This document shows, piece after piece, positions 1-12,329 of a DNA stretch of 64,000 nt. The translations under genes and the position numbers were made by a program. Numbering within the stretch: the stretch's first letter is position 1; each line of letters starts with the position of its first letter. The notes under the pieces were generated by a model, which had not been told where the DNA came from, did no database searches, and saw only the letters and a program-made list of their open reading frames with translations. This stretch comes from Plenodomus lindquistii (Eukaryota; Ascomycota; Dothideomycetes; Pleosporales; Leptosphaeriaceae). The stretch lies in contig JANUWI010000003.1 of NCBI GenBank assembly GCA_025504975.1, positions 806,001 through 870,000 of the forward strand, read 5' to 3'.

Positions 1-720
1 CGGCCCCCTGCCCATCGGCGTCAACAAGTTTGTCTTTCGCGCCGACCCGCCAGATCTGTCGCGCATCCCCAACAGCGAGATCATTGGCGTCACTGTCATC
101 CTGCTGAGCTGCAGCTACGAAGACCGCGAGTTTGTGCGCGTCGGCTACTATGTCAACAACGAGTATACAGATGAAGCGCTGGCACTCGACCCTCCTACAA
201 AGCCTGTCATCGAGAAGGTTCAGAGGCAGATTTTGGCCGAGAAACCGCGTGTGACACGTTTCGCTATCAAGTGGTATGGAGTCTATAGTGTGTATGCATA
301 TCGTGCCGAGCTAATCTGGCCAGGGACTCCGATGAGTCTGCACCTCCTGAGTTCCCCCCTGAGCAGCCCGAGGCCGACCTCACAGCAGACGGCGACCAGT
401 ACGGTATTGAGGAGGAGGAAGAGGAAGAAGAAGAGGCCGAGGGCGCTGCTGTTGAGGGTGAAGACGCCGCAATGGCTGGAGCCGAAGACACTGCAGGCCC
501 TGCCAACGACGACGACGCCGAGTCTGAGGCGGGCAGTGAAGAAATCGACATTGAAGATTCGGAGGGAGACGACGATGAAGAGGAGGGCGAAGAAGGCGAA
601 GGTGGCGACGACGACATGGAGATGGATGAGGGTGAGGCCAGCGCCGCCAACGGCGCGAAGCCAGCCCAGCAAAAGCCTGATGCTGTACAGCAGCAAGGCG
701 CGGATGTCATGGTCCACTAG
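1..720 (+). CDS. ASF1: Histone chaperone ASF1 (5' end outside window)
   Basis: ASF1 binds the histone H3-H4 dimer and hands it to CAF-1 or HIR for nucleosome assembly in the nucleus. Reading starts in frame at base 2, so the amino terminus is missing. The visible core contains [32 protein letters not shown] and the stretch ending RVTRFAIKW, all characteristic of the ASF1 immunoglobulin-like core. A 50-bp intron at 274-323 (GTATGG...CCAG) splits the Trp codon of RFAIKW. The second exon encodes the long Glu/Asp-rich carboxy tail usual in fungal ASF1, ending QQGADVMVH with a TAG stop at 718-720. Without this splice the first frame runs into unrelated sequence. Family assignment is secure; the intron is inferred from frame continuity. 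Confidence 0.93.
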
Positions 721-1864
721 AAGCTGCGGTGCATGGCCCGGTTATGCGACGCCTCGCGTGCTGACATTTCGATTACATTGGCATAGTTCACAGCGCTTGT
801 TTTGTAAAGAGCAATAGAGCGCAATCAATTCATGGTATGCATGATATGGCATGGAATCTATGTAAAGTGGATTCGAATTCCGATCAGCCTTTACGCAAGA
901 CGGAATGCTATGTTAAACAAGGCTGTATTGCAGCAGGTTCCTACTTTGACAAGTGTGTGCGAGTTCGGTGGTAGGCCGGGAAGACCAAGTGGGTGCGAGC
1001 CAATGCTGAGCTGAGCCTGACATATGCACTCCACGACCATTCAACTCTTTGCCTCAAACCCTCTCACCCGGCTGGTTGGCTGCCCATGTTTGATAGGCCA
1101 GGATCATGTGAAACGTGCCAAAGACGTCGAGGCCCGACGCGACGCCAGTACACAGCCTCTCAGCATGGAATGGCGCAGCAACGGTCGTGCATCGAACGAC
1201 TGGGTTTACCAACATATATAGCATACGTGAGTTTCGGGGTGCGTGGCAATGTCGACGTCTACCGTGGTCACACACACACACATGACCGCCACTCTCTTCC
1301 TAGAAAGCTTGCATGTGCTCAGCTTGAGAAGCTTAGTGGGGCCTCGACATCAAACGGCTTGCCCTTGACCTTCTGTCGTTCAGCTCAACCACTCCAGCCT
1401 CTGTTTCAGTAGCAAACAGCCTCCACCAACGAGTTGAGTGTCTCTACGACATCCAGGCCTGCGGCTACTACCCGATTTGGCTCCACCTTGAGCATTCACC
1501 AACGCCTCCGCTTACATACATCCTGACGTCCTGACTTTGGGCGACCTCTTCGGATCGCATACGACCAGTCTGGTTGAAGACGCTCCCGTGAAGCAGAGAG
1601 AGAGCCCAGGAGTTGCCGGAACGGTGACGGCCAGCCTCAGCGATTCAGGGTCAAGTACCCCACCAGGGGCAAGGCACCGCCCGTCACTCTATCCTCGATC
1701 CGCGCGTCATCCGGCCAGTCTAGAAACCTGCAAGACGGCGTCGCAGAACGTACTGCTAGCGTGTGCAAGACTGGACTCTGCATGCAACGCCGTTTCTCCT
1801 AGACCAAGACCGAGGTCAATCTTCCAAGTTTCGTAGAGTTCTGATATCTTCCCAACCCGCTGCG
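721..1864. other. Intergenic: ASF1 3' flank and SKT5 promoter/5' leader
   Basis: No supported gene in about 1.1 kb. It holds the 3' end of ASF1 and the upstream region of the SKT5-like gene. A short CA dinucleotide run lies at 1269-1282. Short open frames here have no recognisable protein features. An intron in the 5' leader of the next gene is possible but not shown. Confidence 0.6.
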
Positions 1865-4736
1865 ATGAGCTATCCCCCAGGCCATCCGCAGCTGGGGGCT
1901 ACATTTGTGCCTGGCGGTAAGGATGCATGCCCGCTGCGCGCCTGAGGCCTCGACTGACCTGGCACCTCCCACCATGCAGGCTTCGATGACTATTATATGC
2001 CGGGCCCCTCGCCCGAAGTCATTTCGCCAGCGCCCCAGCGGTTCGTCCTAGCCCGAAGCAATGCTCGTTGAAATTGCAGCTGACGTCGTTGTGGTAGCAT
2101 AATGCCCGAAGTACCCGAGAACATGCAAGACAACCTCGCGCACCTGGAGCTCGAGGCAAACGGCCCTCGCAGCATGAACGGCGCCATGTCGCCCACCCAC
2201 GGCTACCAGCAGCAGCCGCAGGGCTTCCCGCCGCGGCAGTCGAGCTATGCCCACGAGCTGCCCGCGCCCGACGAGCAGCACCCGGCGCGACACGCCAGCA
2301 TTTCCTCGGCCTTCCGCCAGCCCCCCAACGTGCCGCCGCAGTCGGTGCAGCACCAAGGGCCGTCGCACGACTACAACCAGTTTGCCCAGCACCACGACGC
2401 GCCCAACTTCTCGCCCTTCCCCAAGCTCCCCAACAAGCCGCCCAATGTCCCGCCCTCGGACGACGAAAAGGAGGCCGTCTTGGAGAATGCGCGCCTGCCC
2501 GTGCTCAACTCAAACGATCCCGAGATGCAGCTGGCGTGGGCCCAGGATGCGCTGCAGTACGTCGACGCCGCGCAGCTGCACGAGCAGCGCATTGCAGAGA
2601 TCCAAGGGGCCCGGCCCGCCACCCCGCAGGTCGAGCACCAGCTGCGGCTCGATGCCATGAATGTGGTGACGTTCCTCGCAGACCAACACCACCCCAAAGC
2701 CACCTTTATGCGCGGCATGTGGCTGGAGTTTGGCAAGTTTGGCGTGCGCGCCGACAAGAAGGAGGCCTTCCGCTGCTACTCGCGCGCCGCCGCAAAGGGG
2801 TACGCTCGGGCAGAATATCGCATGGGCATGCAGTTCGAGCAGTCGAACGACCCCATTAAGGCTCTGCAGAACTACAAGGCCGGCGCCGAACAGGGCGACT
2901 CGGCGTCCAACTACCGCCTGGGCATGATGACTCTGCTGGGGCAGCACGGGCAGCAGCAGGATTTCGCACGAGGCATCCAGCTTATAAGGCAGGCTGCGGC
3001 CACTGCAGACGAGAACGCTCCGCAGGGCGCGTACGTCCTCGGCATGCTCCAGGCGCGGGAGCTCCCCCAGATTAATGTCCCGGAAGTCTACCTACCCTAC
3101 GACGAGAAAGCCGCGAGACAAAACATTGAAAAGGCCGCCTACCTTGGCTTTGCCAAAGCACAACTGAAGATGGGCTCTGCGTACGAGCTCTGCAGCTTAG
3201 GTTGTGAATTCAACCCCACACTCTCGCTACATTACAACGCCCTTGCGTCTCGACAAGGCGAGCCAGAAGCGGACATGGCCATCAGCAAATGGTTCTTGTG
3301 TGGTCATGAGGGTGAGTTTTCCAAGAACGAAGAGCTAGCCTACCAATACGCACAGCGAGCAGCCATCGCAGGACTAGCTACAGCAGAGTTCGCCATGGGA
3401 TACTTCAACGAGATCGGCATGTACACTCCCGTGAACATCGATCAAGCTTTGGAATGGTACGAGAAGGCTGAGAAGAACGGGAACAAGGATGCATCTGCGC
3501 GAATTGAAAGCATCTCGAAGCTATCCCGTACACTATCAAAGAAGGATCACGAAAATGTTGCGATCGGTATGATCAAGTCAAAACACGGTTCGATGCGGGG
3601 GCAGCGCCCGTCAAGACTTCAGAAACCTCAAGCACCGGTATTGCCTTCGATCAACGATGTCAGCCCTTCAGACTATGGCTCGGCCACTTCACCTGGTACG
3701 CCTGTAGGTGGTCGATTTCCGAGCCGGGGTGATTCAACGACTCCATACCCCATCTCTGATCAACCTCCAGCACTGACCAGCCCGTCAATCGGTTCCGCAC
3801 CCTACGATCGCCCAGTTTCAGCAGCGCCCTATCCCATGGATAATGGACCTCCTCGGGTAGGTCAGCAACGACCTGTCATGGCCGGCGGATTTGCTCCTGA
3901 GCTGCGGGCCGCAAGCGTCCGTCCTCCTTCATCGTCTTCGTCATCAGCATTCAATATTAACCCTAATATTTTTCCCACCAACGACCCATACGGCCGCGGC
4001 TCAACTCGACCTGGTGCCGATATGGGAGCGCTACCCATGCGACCTCACAGTAGCGTAGACAGTATGAGTCCTGGAAGAGGAGCACGTATGTCGACTGGTG
4101 GACGCGGCGCGCCGCTACCGCAAGGAGGACCAGGTAGCTACCGACAGCCTGGCGGTCCTAGTGCACAGCGCCCTGAGCCACAACAACGTCCTTCTACCAC
4201 GCAGCCTCCCGACATTGGGTTCAGTGCACCTGACTCTGGAAGGCATAAGCTTCAAAAGCAGCCAATGAACAAGCAGTCGAATCTGCCTGATATTGGGTAT
4301 GTTGCGCCACTCGAGCCACGTCAGCACACACGGCCTTCCACTGTGCAGCCTGGACAGGAAAGTAGAACGTCTTCACGCATGGATCGGCCTTCGCCTTCCA
4401 TGCAAGGCGGAAGTGGTGGCCACCCTGCATCGAGGCCTGGCTCTGCAGGTCGTCCATCTGGATATGACTCTGCGCCCAAGCCCAACAGAGTGCAGACCTT
4501 GCAGCAACAACCTGCTCCAAAACCGTCACCTGTGCAGGCGAGCAAGCCCTCCACGCCAGCCCAGCCCGCGAAGCCTTCGACTCCCTCGTCTGCTGCGTCG
4601 ACACCTGGCAAAGGACCTAAGACGTTCGACGAGATGGGTATTGGCCAAGCGCCCAAAGACAGTGATTGTGTAAGTGTATCCTCCTTCTTGCCATGTCACA
4701 ACAGCATGCTTACTTACGGCTTAGGTTGTTATGTAA
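1865..4736 (+). CDS. SKT5: Chitin synthase activator of the SKT5/Chs4 family with Sel1 repeats and a CaaX tail
   Basis: SKT5/Chs4 proteins recruit and activate chitin synthase at the membrane. Exons proposed: 1865-1916, 1980-2040, 2098-4669, 4725-4736 (898 aa). The large exon has a Gln/Pro-rich amino part, then consecutive Sel1-like repeats (for example MWLEFGKFGVRADKKEAF, CYSRAAAKGYARAEYRMG, AQRAAIAGLATAEFAMGYF), then a disordered Pro/Ser-rich tail. The last intron (4670-4724, GTAAGT...TTAG) lets a 12-nt exon supply VVM-stop, so the protein ends DSDC-VVM, a farnesylation CaaX box as expected in this family. The two small 5' exons give MSYPPGHPQLGATFVPGG and an Asp/Tyr/Pro-rich stretch in frame; intron 2 has a weak donor (GTTCGT) but a CTGAC branch site. 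If they are wrong, translation begins at ATG 2102. Family is secure; 5' end is moderate. Confidence 0.88.
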
Positions 4737-5006
4737 ATTCCCATGTATTGGATTCAATGGAACCATTTTGCATAGCAGGCGTCGTCTAGAAACCATTGGC
4801 ACGGCGAGATGCTGCTGCGATTTCCGACTTTTTAGTATACCCCTTTGACGGCAGAAAAGCAACTGAAGCAGTATTTGCGTAGCATTGTAGTGAGAGATGA
4901 ATATAGATCATTTGCATCAGTTTGCGTGATTATATCTTAACTTTGCTTGCCTGGGTCCCCTCTGCTCAGCGTTGGGGGAGATATAATGGTACTGGAACTT
5001 TCAATA

Positions 5007-5012
5007 ACGCGT
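5007..5012 (+). promoter_or_regulatory. MCB-type element ACGCGT, distal, upstream of SMC6
   Basis: Exact palindromic ACGCGT, about 340 bp upstream of the SMC6 start codon. ACGCGT (Mlu I cell-cycle box) is the established binding core of the G1/S regulators MBF and their fungal homologues. Function here is inferred from position and from the second copy. Confidence 0.4.
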
Positions 5013-5252
5013 ACTCACGTGATCCTTTTGAACCACTTTGAACTACTTTGAGCCTTGTATGACAAGGTCGGTCCCGCACATATGTTAGCCCTTGACTATT
5101 ATATCAGGATCGACTATTGAAATATCCTATGTCTGCAACTTTTCTATAGCTCGCACAAAAAATGGTCTTGCCAGGTCAAAGGGAAATATCAGGCTTGGCA
5201 CTCAGTTCGTGATGGCATCGCTAGCGCGAACGCGCTCGGGCTTAGCGGGGAA

Positions 5253-5258
5253 ACGCGT
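5253..5258 (+). promoter_or_regulatory. MCB-type element ACGCGT, proximal, upstream of SMC6
   Basis: Second exact ACGCGT, 95 bp before the SMC6 ATG, next to a CGCG-rich stretch (about 5224-5236). Two copies in one short promoter of a DNA-repair gene fit G1/S-timed expression; not tested. Confidence 0.45.
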
Positions 5259-5352
5259 CCGAACATCTCCAATTACATACCTCTAGTCCACAGAACCACC
5301 CCACGCGCAACGCTACACCCTCTCTCGACCGCCGGTTCGCAGGTGTGCGAAT

Positions 5353-8300
5353 ATGGCTGCCGTCGTGTCTGCAAAGCGTCATCGCGCCCTCACTAACGAT
5401 GTCGATGTCGCCCGCAGCACAGGTCGGGTAAGTGATACGTTTGCGCCTACTGAGCACTGCTAACAGGCAGTAGGACAAACGACCTCGAAGGACACCCAAC
5501 GAAAGCGATGAATCATCCGACGACCGAGGGTCTGATGCCTCAAGCGGTAGCGACGCTGACGATGCTCAACGTGAGCAAGTTCAGGAGCAAGAGCAAATGG
5601 CATGGGCCACACAACAAGTACAGAAAGAATTCCAGGGCCCCGCGGATCAGCAAAACTACGCTACCGAGTCTGGGATAATCGAAGAGATCCAATGCATCAA
5701 CTTCATGTGTCACGAGCATCTGACGGTGCCTCTGGGGCCCAACATCAATTTCATCATCGGCCACAATGGCAGCGGCAAGAGCGCAGTGCTCACGGCTCTC
5801 ACGATTTGCCTGGGCGGAAAAGCAACGGCAACAAATCGAGCCCAGAACTTGAAGAGCCTGATCAAGGAAGGCAAAGATCATTCCGTCGTGACAGTTCGCA
5901 TCAAGAATCAGGGGCAATTAGCATACAAACCCTTGCAGTACGGCAAATCCATTATTGTTGAACGCCACTTCAACCGATCTGGCACTTCTGGCTTCAAGTT
6001 GAAGGATCAAAGCGGCAGGGTCGTATCTACGAAGAAGGCAGAGTTGGAGGATATTCTTGATGCTTTCTCCATGCAGATCGACAACCCCATGAATGTGCTG
6101 ACCCAGGATATGGCGCGACAGTTCCTGAACAACTCCACTCCAAAAGACAAGTATCGATTCTTTCTTCAGGGTACCCAGCTCGAGACCTTGAACCGGGACT
6201 ACCAGCAAATCGAGCAATCTTTAGAGGTGATGAACACCAAAGCAATCATGAAGAAGGAAGACTTGGGGGTACTCAGAAACCGTATGGAACACTTGGAAAA
6301 GCAAGCCAGAGCCGCGCAAGGCTTGGAGAGATTGCGCGCCAAAGAACAAGAGCTCGGATATCAAGCAGTTTGGGCGCGCGTTCGAGAAGAGGAAGCGGCG
6401 CTCAACAATGCAGTGTCTGAGTTAGAAAAGCTTGATAAGATGATCGAGGAAAAGACTGCAATGGCGGAGCAGGCCTCACAGGACTTCGACCGTGCTGAGG
6501 AGGTCTTGGCTGTTGCTGAAAATACTGTGACTGAGATCGCTTCCGAAGTCACTGCTGCCCTTGACGCGGAGGTGGAAGTGACGGCTGTGTTCAATGAGAC
6601 CAAGGAAAAGCTGAAGCTCCTACAGTCAGACGAGCGCAAAGCTGGTTCCGATGTTACTTTGAAGACCAGAGATGTGGCCAAGTGTGAGGCGGAAATCGAG
6701 GAGCATCGACGGCGGCAGGCCGAGGTCGACGATGGTCAGCACGCGGAGAAGGTGCGAGAGCTTGAAGTGGCAAAGCAGGCACTTGACCGAGCGAGGATGA
6801 AGCATGGCTCGCATGACGATGCCCTCCCAGCCTTGCGCGAAGAGCTACGAGCGGCCCAAACCGAAAAGATGGCTGCCGACCAAAAAGTTGAGACGGCGCG
6901 CGAGGATGAGAGGCGCACACGGAATAATATCAACAATTTGAAAGGCGGCCAGCGAAACTGGATGGACTCTTACCAGAATCCCCAGGCTTTGGATCGGCTT
7001 CTACGAGCTATCGCAAACGAACGCAGCTTTCGCGAGAAGCCGGTAGGACCCATGGGACGCCATGTCAAGCTGCTCAAGCCTGAATGGGGCTTTATTCTGG
7101 AAAAACAATTTGGACAATCATTGAACGCTTTCGCCGTTACTAGCAAAGCCGATTCGACCACGTTGAGACGCCTGATGCAACAGTGTAACTGGAACTCTCC
7201 CATCTACATTGGCAAGCGAACGCCTATCGACACATCACGAAATGAGCCCGAGGACACGAACCTACTGACCTGGATGAAAGCTCTCAGAATCGATGACCAT
7301 CTTGTTCGCAATCAGTTCATCATCAACCAGGCCATTGAACAGACTGTGTTGATTGAAAACCGCAAAGAAGGTTCGCAGTTCATGCATGCCCGTACGATGA
7401 GGAACGTCAAGATGTGCTTCACCTTTGCAGACGGAGACAAGCGCAAAGGCCGCGTGATCAACTACACCAACAACGGTGGCATCAACGACTCTCCTATCGA
7501 TGAGTACCGATTCGCTCTGCGTATGCAGTTGGATCAAGAGGCGCAGATACAAGGAGAGGAGATGCGACTTGAGCAGATTCGACAAGAGCTTCGTGATCTT
7601 GAGCAAGCAGCGAACCGTGCGCAAAGTCATCTCAACGAATGCAAGGCTCGCGAACAGGACCACTATACGGAGAAGAGGCGGCTCAAATTAGCGCTTCAAG
7701 GCGCCCAGGATTTCCATGAACGACTTGATGCAGAGTTGAGCGATGCTGCGCCAGACGCAGCCGATATCAGCGTACTTGAGGAGTCGCTGGCAAATGCACG
7801 AGACGAATTGCAGCGCGCGGAAGGCATCTACGAAGATTTGGCATTGCAGAAGCATTCGCTGAATAGAGAAGCGAGCGAGAACCAGCAGAAGGTCACCGAA
7901 GCAAAACGTCACGTCACAGACTGCGAATTCAGACTCTCCAAGGCACAAGGGACGGTGCGCAAATATCAAGAGAAGCGCGAAGAACAACTCAAGCTGAAGA
8001 ACAGGTGCATAGCTCAAATTGCTCAGGTAGAAGACAACAAGGCCCTCTGGGTCACAGAGCGGGCAACGACACAAGGGAAGGTCTTCGACGCGATCAACGC
8101 CGCGGAACCGGTGTGTCCTGAGCGGGTCCCGATCCCCAAGTACATTAGGCAAGATAAGGACGGGAAGAACTTTGAGGAATTCTACACGTCCGAGCAATTG
8201 AATGAGAAAAGGATCCACCAGGAGAAGGAGAGGCGAGAGCAGGAGAAGCAACTTGGCGGGTCACAAGATGAGCTATTGCGTAGAGCCAACGAAGCCAAGA

Positions 8301-8906
8301 GGATTCATAGAGAGGCGGCAAAAGAACTCAAGGAGATTGAGACCCTGCGTAATGTAAGCCATCATCATTGGGCTCTTGGGAAGTCTCCTCGCTAACATGT
8401 ATCAGCACCTCATCATCACTCTGGTTGCTCGGCGCAATCGGTGGAAGCTGTTCCGCTCCGGTATATCCGTCCGCGCACGAGTAACGTTCAACTATTTGTT
8501 GAGTGAACGGAAGTTTCGAGGGACGTTGAGTATTGACCATAAGAAAGCTCTGCTCGATATTCACGTACAGCCCGACATTATGGAGCGCAGTGGAGATGGC
8601 CGACAGACAAAGACGCTGTCTGGTGGAGAGAAGTCGTACTCGACTGTTTGCCTGTTGCTCTCACTGTGGGATGCCATGGGCTCGCCTATTCGCTGTCTGG
8701 ACGAGTTTGACGTCTTCATGGACAGCGTCAATCGCGAGAGGAGTATGCATATGATTATCCAGGCGGCACGACGCTCCATTGGCCGACAGTTTATTTTCAT
8801 TACTCCACAGTCAATGAGCAATGTCGTTCAGACGTCTGATGTCAAGATTATCAAAATGACGGATCCGGAGCGAGGTCAGACGTCGTTGCCTGTGCGCCGG
8901 ACATGA
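5353..8906 (+). CDS. SMC6: SMC6, structural maintenance of chromosomes protein
   Basis: SMC6 pairs with SMC5 in the nuclear SMC5/6 complex that resolves recombination intermediates and stalled forks. Exons: 5353-5427, 5474-8353, 8406-8906 (1151 aa). The amino end is acidic and basic and disordered. The head has a Walker A loop GHNGSGKSAVLTAL at about residue 120. Two long coiled-coil arms flank a hinge near the middle (region with GPMGRHVKLL and later YIGKRTPIDTSRNEP). The carboxy head has the ABC signature TLSGGEKSYSTVCLLLS and Walker B CLDEFDVFMD. Intron 1 is 46 bp and intron 2 is 52 bp, both with GTAAG donors. The last exon is essential: it carries the signature and Walker B, so both splices are well supported. 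Length matches the family. Confidence 0.96.
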
Positions 8907-9449
8907 GGCGTGGCGACTGTATGGAGGAGACCTTGTTTTACTTTTTTTCAGATTGTCTCGGGCGTATCAAGGAGTTTACGCATGGAGATACCCAGGTACG
9001 TGATCGGAGGAGCGTTGTTGGCTGTTCTTGTGTATTTTTCAATGGAAGAGCAGCCAACGGTTGTGAATGGAAGCCGAAATGGATGAAATTTGAGATTCGT
9101 GTAGCATGCAGAGGGGTTCGCTTTGACAGTGCAGGCACGTCATGACGCAACGTCTTGTTGTGAGTGAAAGGTGAGGCGTGTGAGGCTGAGGTGCACTGAA
9201 CCCTGTCGGCGGATGGCGGATCACGCGCATCCCTGCGTTGAGATTGGCCCGGGAGCGATAACGTCGTCGTTGCAGCAACTCGGCTGGACTGGCATTGTTT
9301 AACATCATCAGCAGGCCAGCCACCTCACATGCAATCGCAAGAGCCGCACTGCTGGTGCGCTGTCTCGTCCAGACAGCCCTGGCAGTCGACCTGAAGAGTT
9401 GAAGCCCTGAAGCGCCGCTCCCACCACCACCACCGCCAACCACACCCCC
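8907..9449. other. Intergenic: SMC6 3' flank and F-box gene promoter
   Basis: About 0.54 kb with no gene. A CCACCACC-rich pyrimidine/purine tract ends just before the next start codon (about 9420-9445). Confidence 0.55.
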
Positions 9450-12329
9450 ATGGCCGCCTCGTCCCCGCCCTCCGCTCCCGGCACCCCTACGCCCGCCTCA
9501 CCCTTGCCCGCCCTGCACGAGTCCACCTCGCGCCCGCTCTCGCCTTCGCTGGACGACGCGCACGCCATGGCCACACCCCGCGACACGGACACGCTGCGGC
9601 CCAACGCGCCCGCCGCCAGCGACGTGGGCATGCCGCGGTCGGGTGACACTGCGACGGGACCAAAGGGCAAAGAGAAGGCCGCAAAGGGGCCGCTGAACCT
9701 GCTGGACCTGCCCGTGGACATTCTCAAGGAGATTATACAGCAGGTGAGTTGTGTTGCCGTGCATGCACTGCCACTGCGACTGGGCTGACCACCGACACCC
9801 GTCCTTAGCTACCGCACACCAACGACCTCACTTCGCTCTGCCTGTGCCACTCGGCCCTGCACCGCCTCACCATTCCGTGCATCTACTCTCGTTTCGATAT
9901 AGTCTGGCCCGATGAGAGCACGCACACGGAACCGCGTTCGGGCGTGGATGCGCTTACATATGGACTTGCGACGCTCGTCATGGGCGACGACTGCTTCCCT
10001 CACCAGACCAGACTGCGGTACCAGGGCAAGACCACGAACCCGCAAATCAGCGAGGTTCCCACGCCCTACCCAGTGCCTCGGCGGCGCTTCGGCAACTACT
10101 ATGGGCAGTTCACCAAGAAGTTCTCCCTTGGCAACGGACCGCAGCCATGGGTGCAGGAGTACATGATCACTAAAGAGGGTGGCAAGATGCTAGGAACGCT
10201 CGTTGCGCTTGCTATTGCGCGCATGATCAACCTCGAGACTTTTGTATGGGACATGCCTACTGGGGTGCTTCGTGACGTATGGCTTGCCTTGTCAAGTTTG
10301 GCGCATCGCAGCGACGGCGAGGAATGCCGTTTGGAGCGGCTGTGGATTCGCTGGCACAACAACACCATCGATGCGCCTGTACCGCCGCCAGCACCCCCCA
10401 TGATTCTCAACAATCAAAATCTGCCCCCACCACCAAACACCAACATCCCCAGCGGCCTGGGCACAGTTCAAGCGCCAATGGTCGTGGTGCCGCCCTTTTC
10501 TCCTAGCAGCATGACCGCGCTGGATCGTGTCGAACACCCCACCTTCTCAGCTATACCGGCGCTGAAGAGTCTAAGCGTCCTAGACATTGATGAGCTTCCG
10601 TATCTGGACGAGATGAGCATTCTGATCGCGAGGTCACAACGGAAGCTTCGAGAGTTGCGCATTGGCATAGCACCACATGCCCAGCAGCGTGACTGGGTGA
10701 CAGTCTGGGAAGGGGACGGTCTGCAACAGGTGGATTACAGTACGACGTCGACCGCACAGTGTTCGATAGGCGAGAAGCGGCTTGGAGGCGTCCTGGGAAT
10801 CCTTGTCGGACGTATCCATAACATGCGCCATTCCGAGGAGCCGCAGCCTCAGAAGTCAGGGACCAGCAGCGCAGAGCGGCATCCCGAGTCTACACCAGTC
10901 AAGGCTGTGCTGTCGAATATTCTACCATCAATTGCCTCGCTTACACTGCATGATCGAGAACCGGAACCGGATGTTGATCACTTTGGCAACCCGATGGAGG
11001 AGTCGTCTGTGGCTGAAGGCATTAGTCTGTTCAGCGAGCAACATACAGATGATGGAGAACCGGTTGAACAGTCCGCGAGCGTGGAGGATACGCCAGCGAA
11101 ACCGGTAGTATTCCTGCCGCCGTCTGTTGAAACTACAAGCTCGAAAGACACTGGTCGTGATCTTACAGAACCACTACTCACTGGCAAGCTGAAGTTGGAA
11201 GTTCTGGAGCTGGAACGAGTACCCCTTTCGGTGTCCGTGCTCCGGCGAGCGATCGATTGGTCTATACTGTCTACCCTGACTCTTTTACACTGCAGCAACC
11301 ATGAGCAGCTGTGGAAGGTACTGAGAAGGACTTATACACCTCGTTCAGCGTACCCTGGATCACCGTCCGCATCCAAAGCGTTCAAGGCATCCTACACCCT
11401 CAGATCCGAGTATCAGCTCAACCTCAAACGGATCCACACAAACACAGTATCACCATCATTGATATCTTTCTTGAAGGAGACGCTTGCTCCGAATAGTCTG
11501 GAAGTCCTATTCCTACAAGAGGGCCGATCTTACTCACCTACGGTGACAGTGGACGCGATATACAGAGGTCCCGTGCGAAGACATCGAGCTAGTTTGAAGA
11601 AGTTGATGATTGATAGTGGAGAAAAGGAATCAGAGGGGCAATCAATGACGAGCGCAAGATGGCGAAGGTGGATGCTGAACCGCGAAATCTTGACGTTCAT
11701 CACAAGTGGACGTATGAACAATTTACGAGAACTCGCGGTGTCGATCGACTACAAGGATTGGGTAAGTTGGATCCGGTATTGTATCGAGGCTTGCTGACAA
11801 ACTGTAGCATCATTTCCTGCAGCGTCTCCCATTCATCCCCCATATCCGCTCCCTCTACATCCCCTACATTGCCGACCATGCACACGGAAGTAACATTGAT
11901 CCGCGAGAACTGGCATATCAAATCCTCGACATTGTCCACTTACGACCTGAAATCGAACTTTGCTATATGGGCTTATCAAGCAAGTGTTTTGAAATTCTAG
12001 AGAACCGGCCCTCCAACTACGATTTACGACATGACGGTATGCATGCCGATGGTGGTGGTGCGGGATACGTAGCACACGACCCCATGCTATCAGACGATGA
12101 GAGTGAAGCTACCGAAGATGAAGACGATGACGACCTGGACGACGGTGTGCCTGTTGCTGCCGGCGAAGAAACAGAAAGCGAAGTGAGCGATGAAGCAGAC
12201 GCCGAAAGCGATGATGATTCCTTCCTACAAGACTCTCAGAAAGGACCAAAGCTCCGAGTTCGGGAGATTCTTTTCTACGAAGAGCGAGTCGAGGCTTTTA
12301 GACGTCGACATGGCGTGCTAAGACCATAG
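9450..12329 (+). CDS. Large F-box protein (SCF substrate adaptor candidate)
   Basis: F-box proteins link a substrate to Skp1-Cullin1 ubiquitin ligase. Exons: 9450-9743, 9809-11761, 11808-12329 (922 aa). After a Ser/Pro/Ala-rich amino part, an F-box begins at about residue 87 with LLDLPVDILKEIIQQLPH and continues LTSLCLCHSALHRL. Intron 1 (9744-9808, GTGAGT...TTAG) falls inside the F-box and must be spliced to keep it intact. The middle resembles fungal F-box proteins with loosely conserved leucine-rich segments; no WD40 repeats are visible. The final exon has a strongly acidic stretch (EATEDEDDDDLDDG) followed by a basic carboxy end ERVEAFRRRHGVLRP. The substrate cannot be told from the sequence. 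Confidence 0.88.

Larger units (their letters stand above)
4737..5352. other. Intergenic: SKT5 3' flank and SMC6 promoter
   Basis: About 0.6 kb without a gene. It contains the SKT5 3' untranslated region, a short imperfect direct repeat built on ACTTTGA near 5030-5055, and two ACGCGT elements annotated separately. Confidence 0.6.

Noticed and set aside
267..717. Ser-rich and Val/Leu-rich minus-strand frames opposite the ASF1 tail
   Set aside because: They are mirror images of the Glu/Asp codon runs in ASF1 and have no gene features of their own.
2048..2947. Several long minus-strand frames opposite SKT5
   Set aside because: GC-rich coding sequence leaves few stops on the other strand; no domains and no splice or start context.
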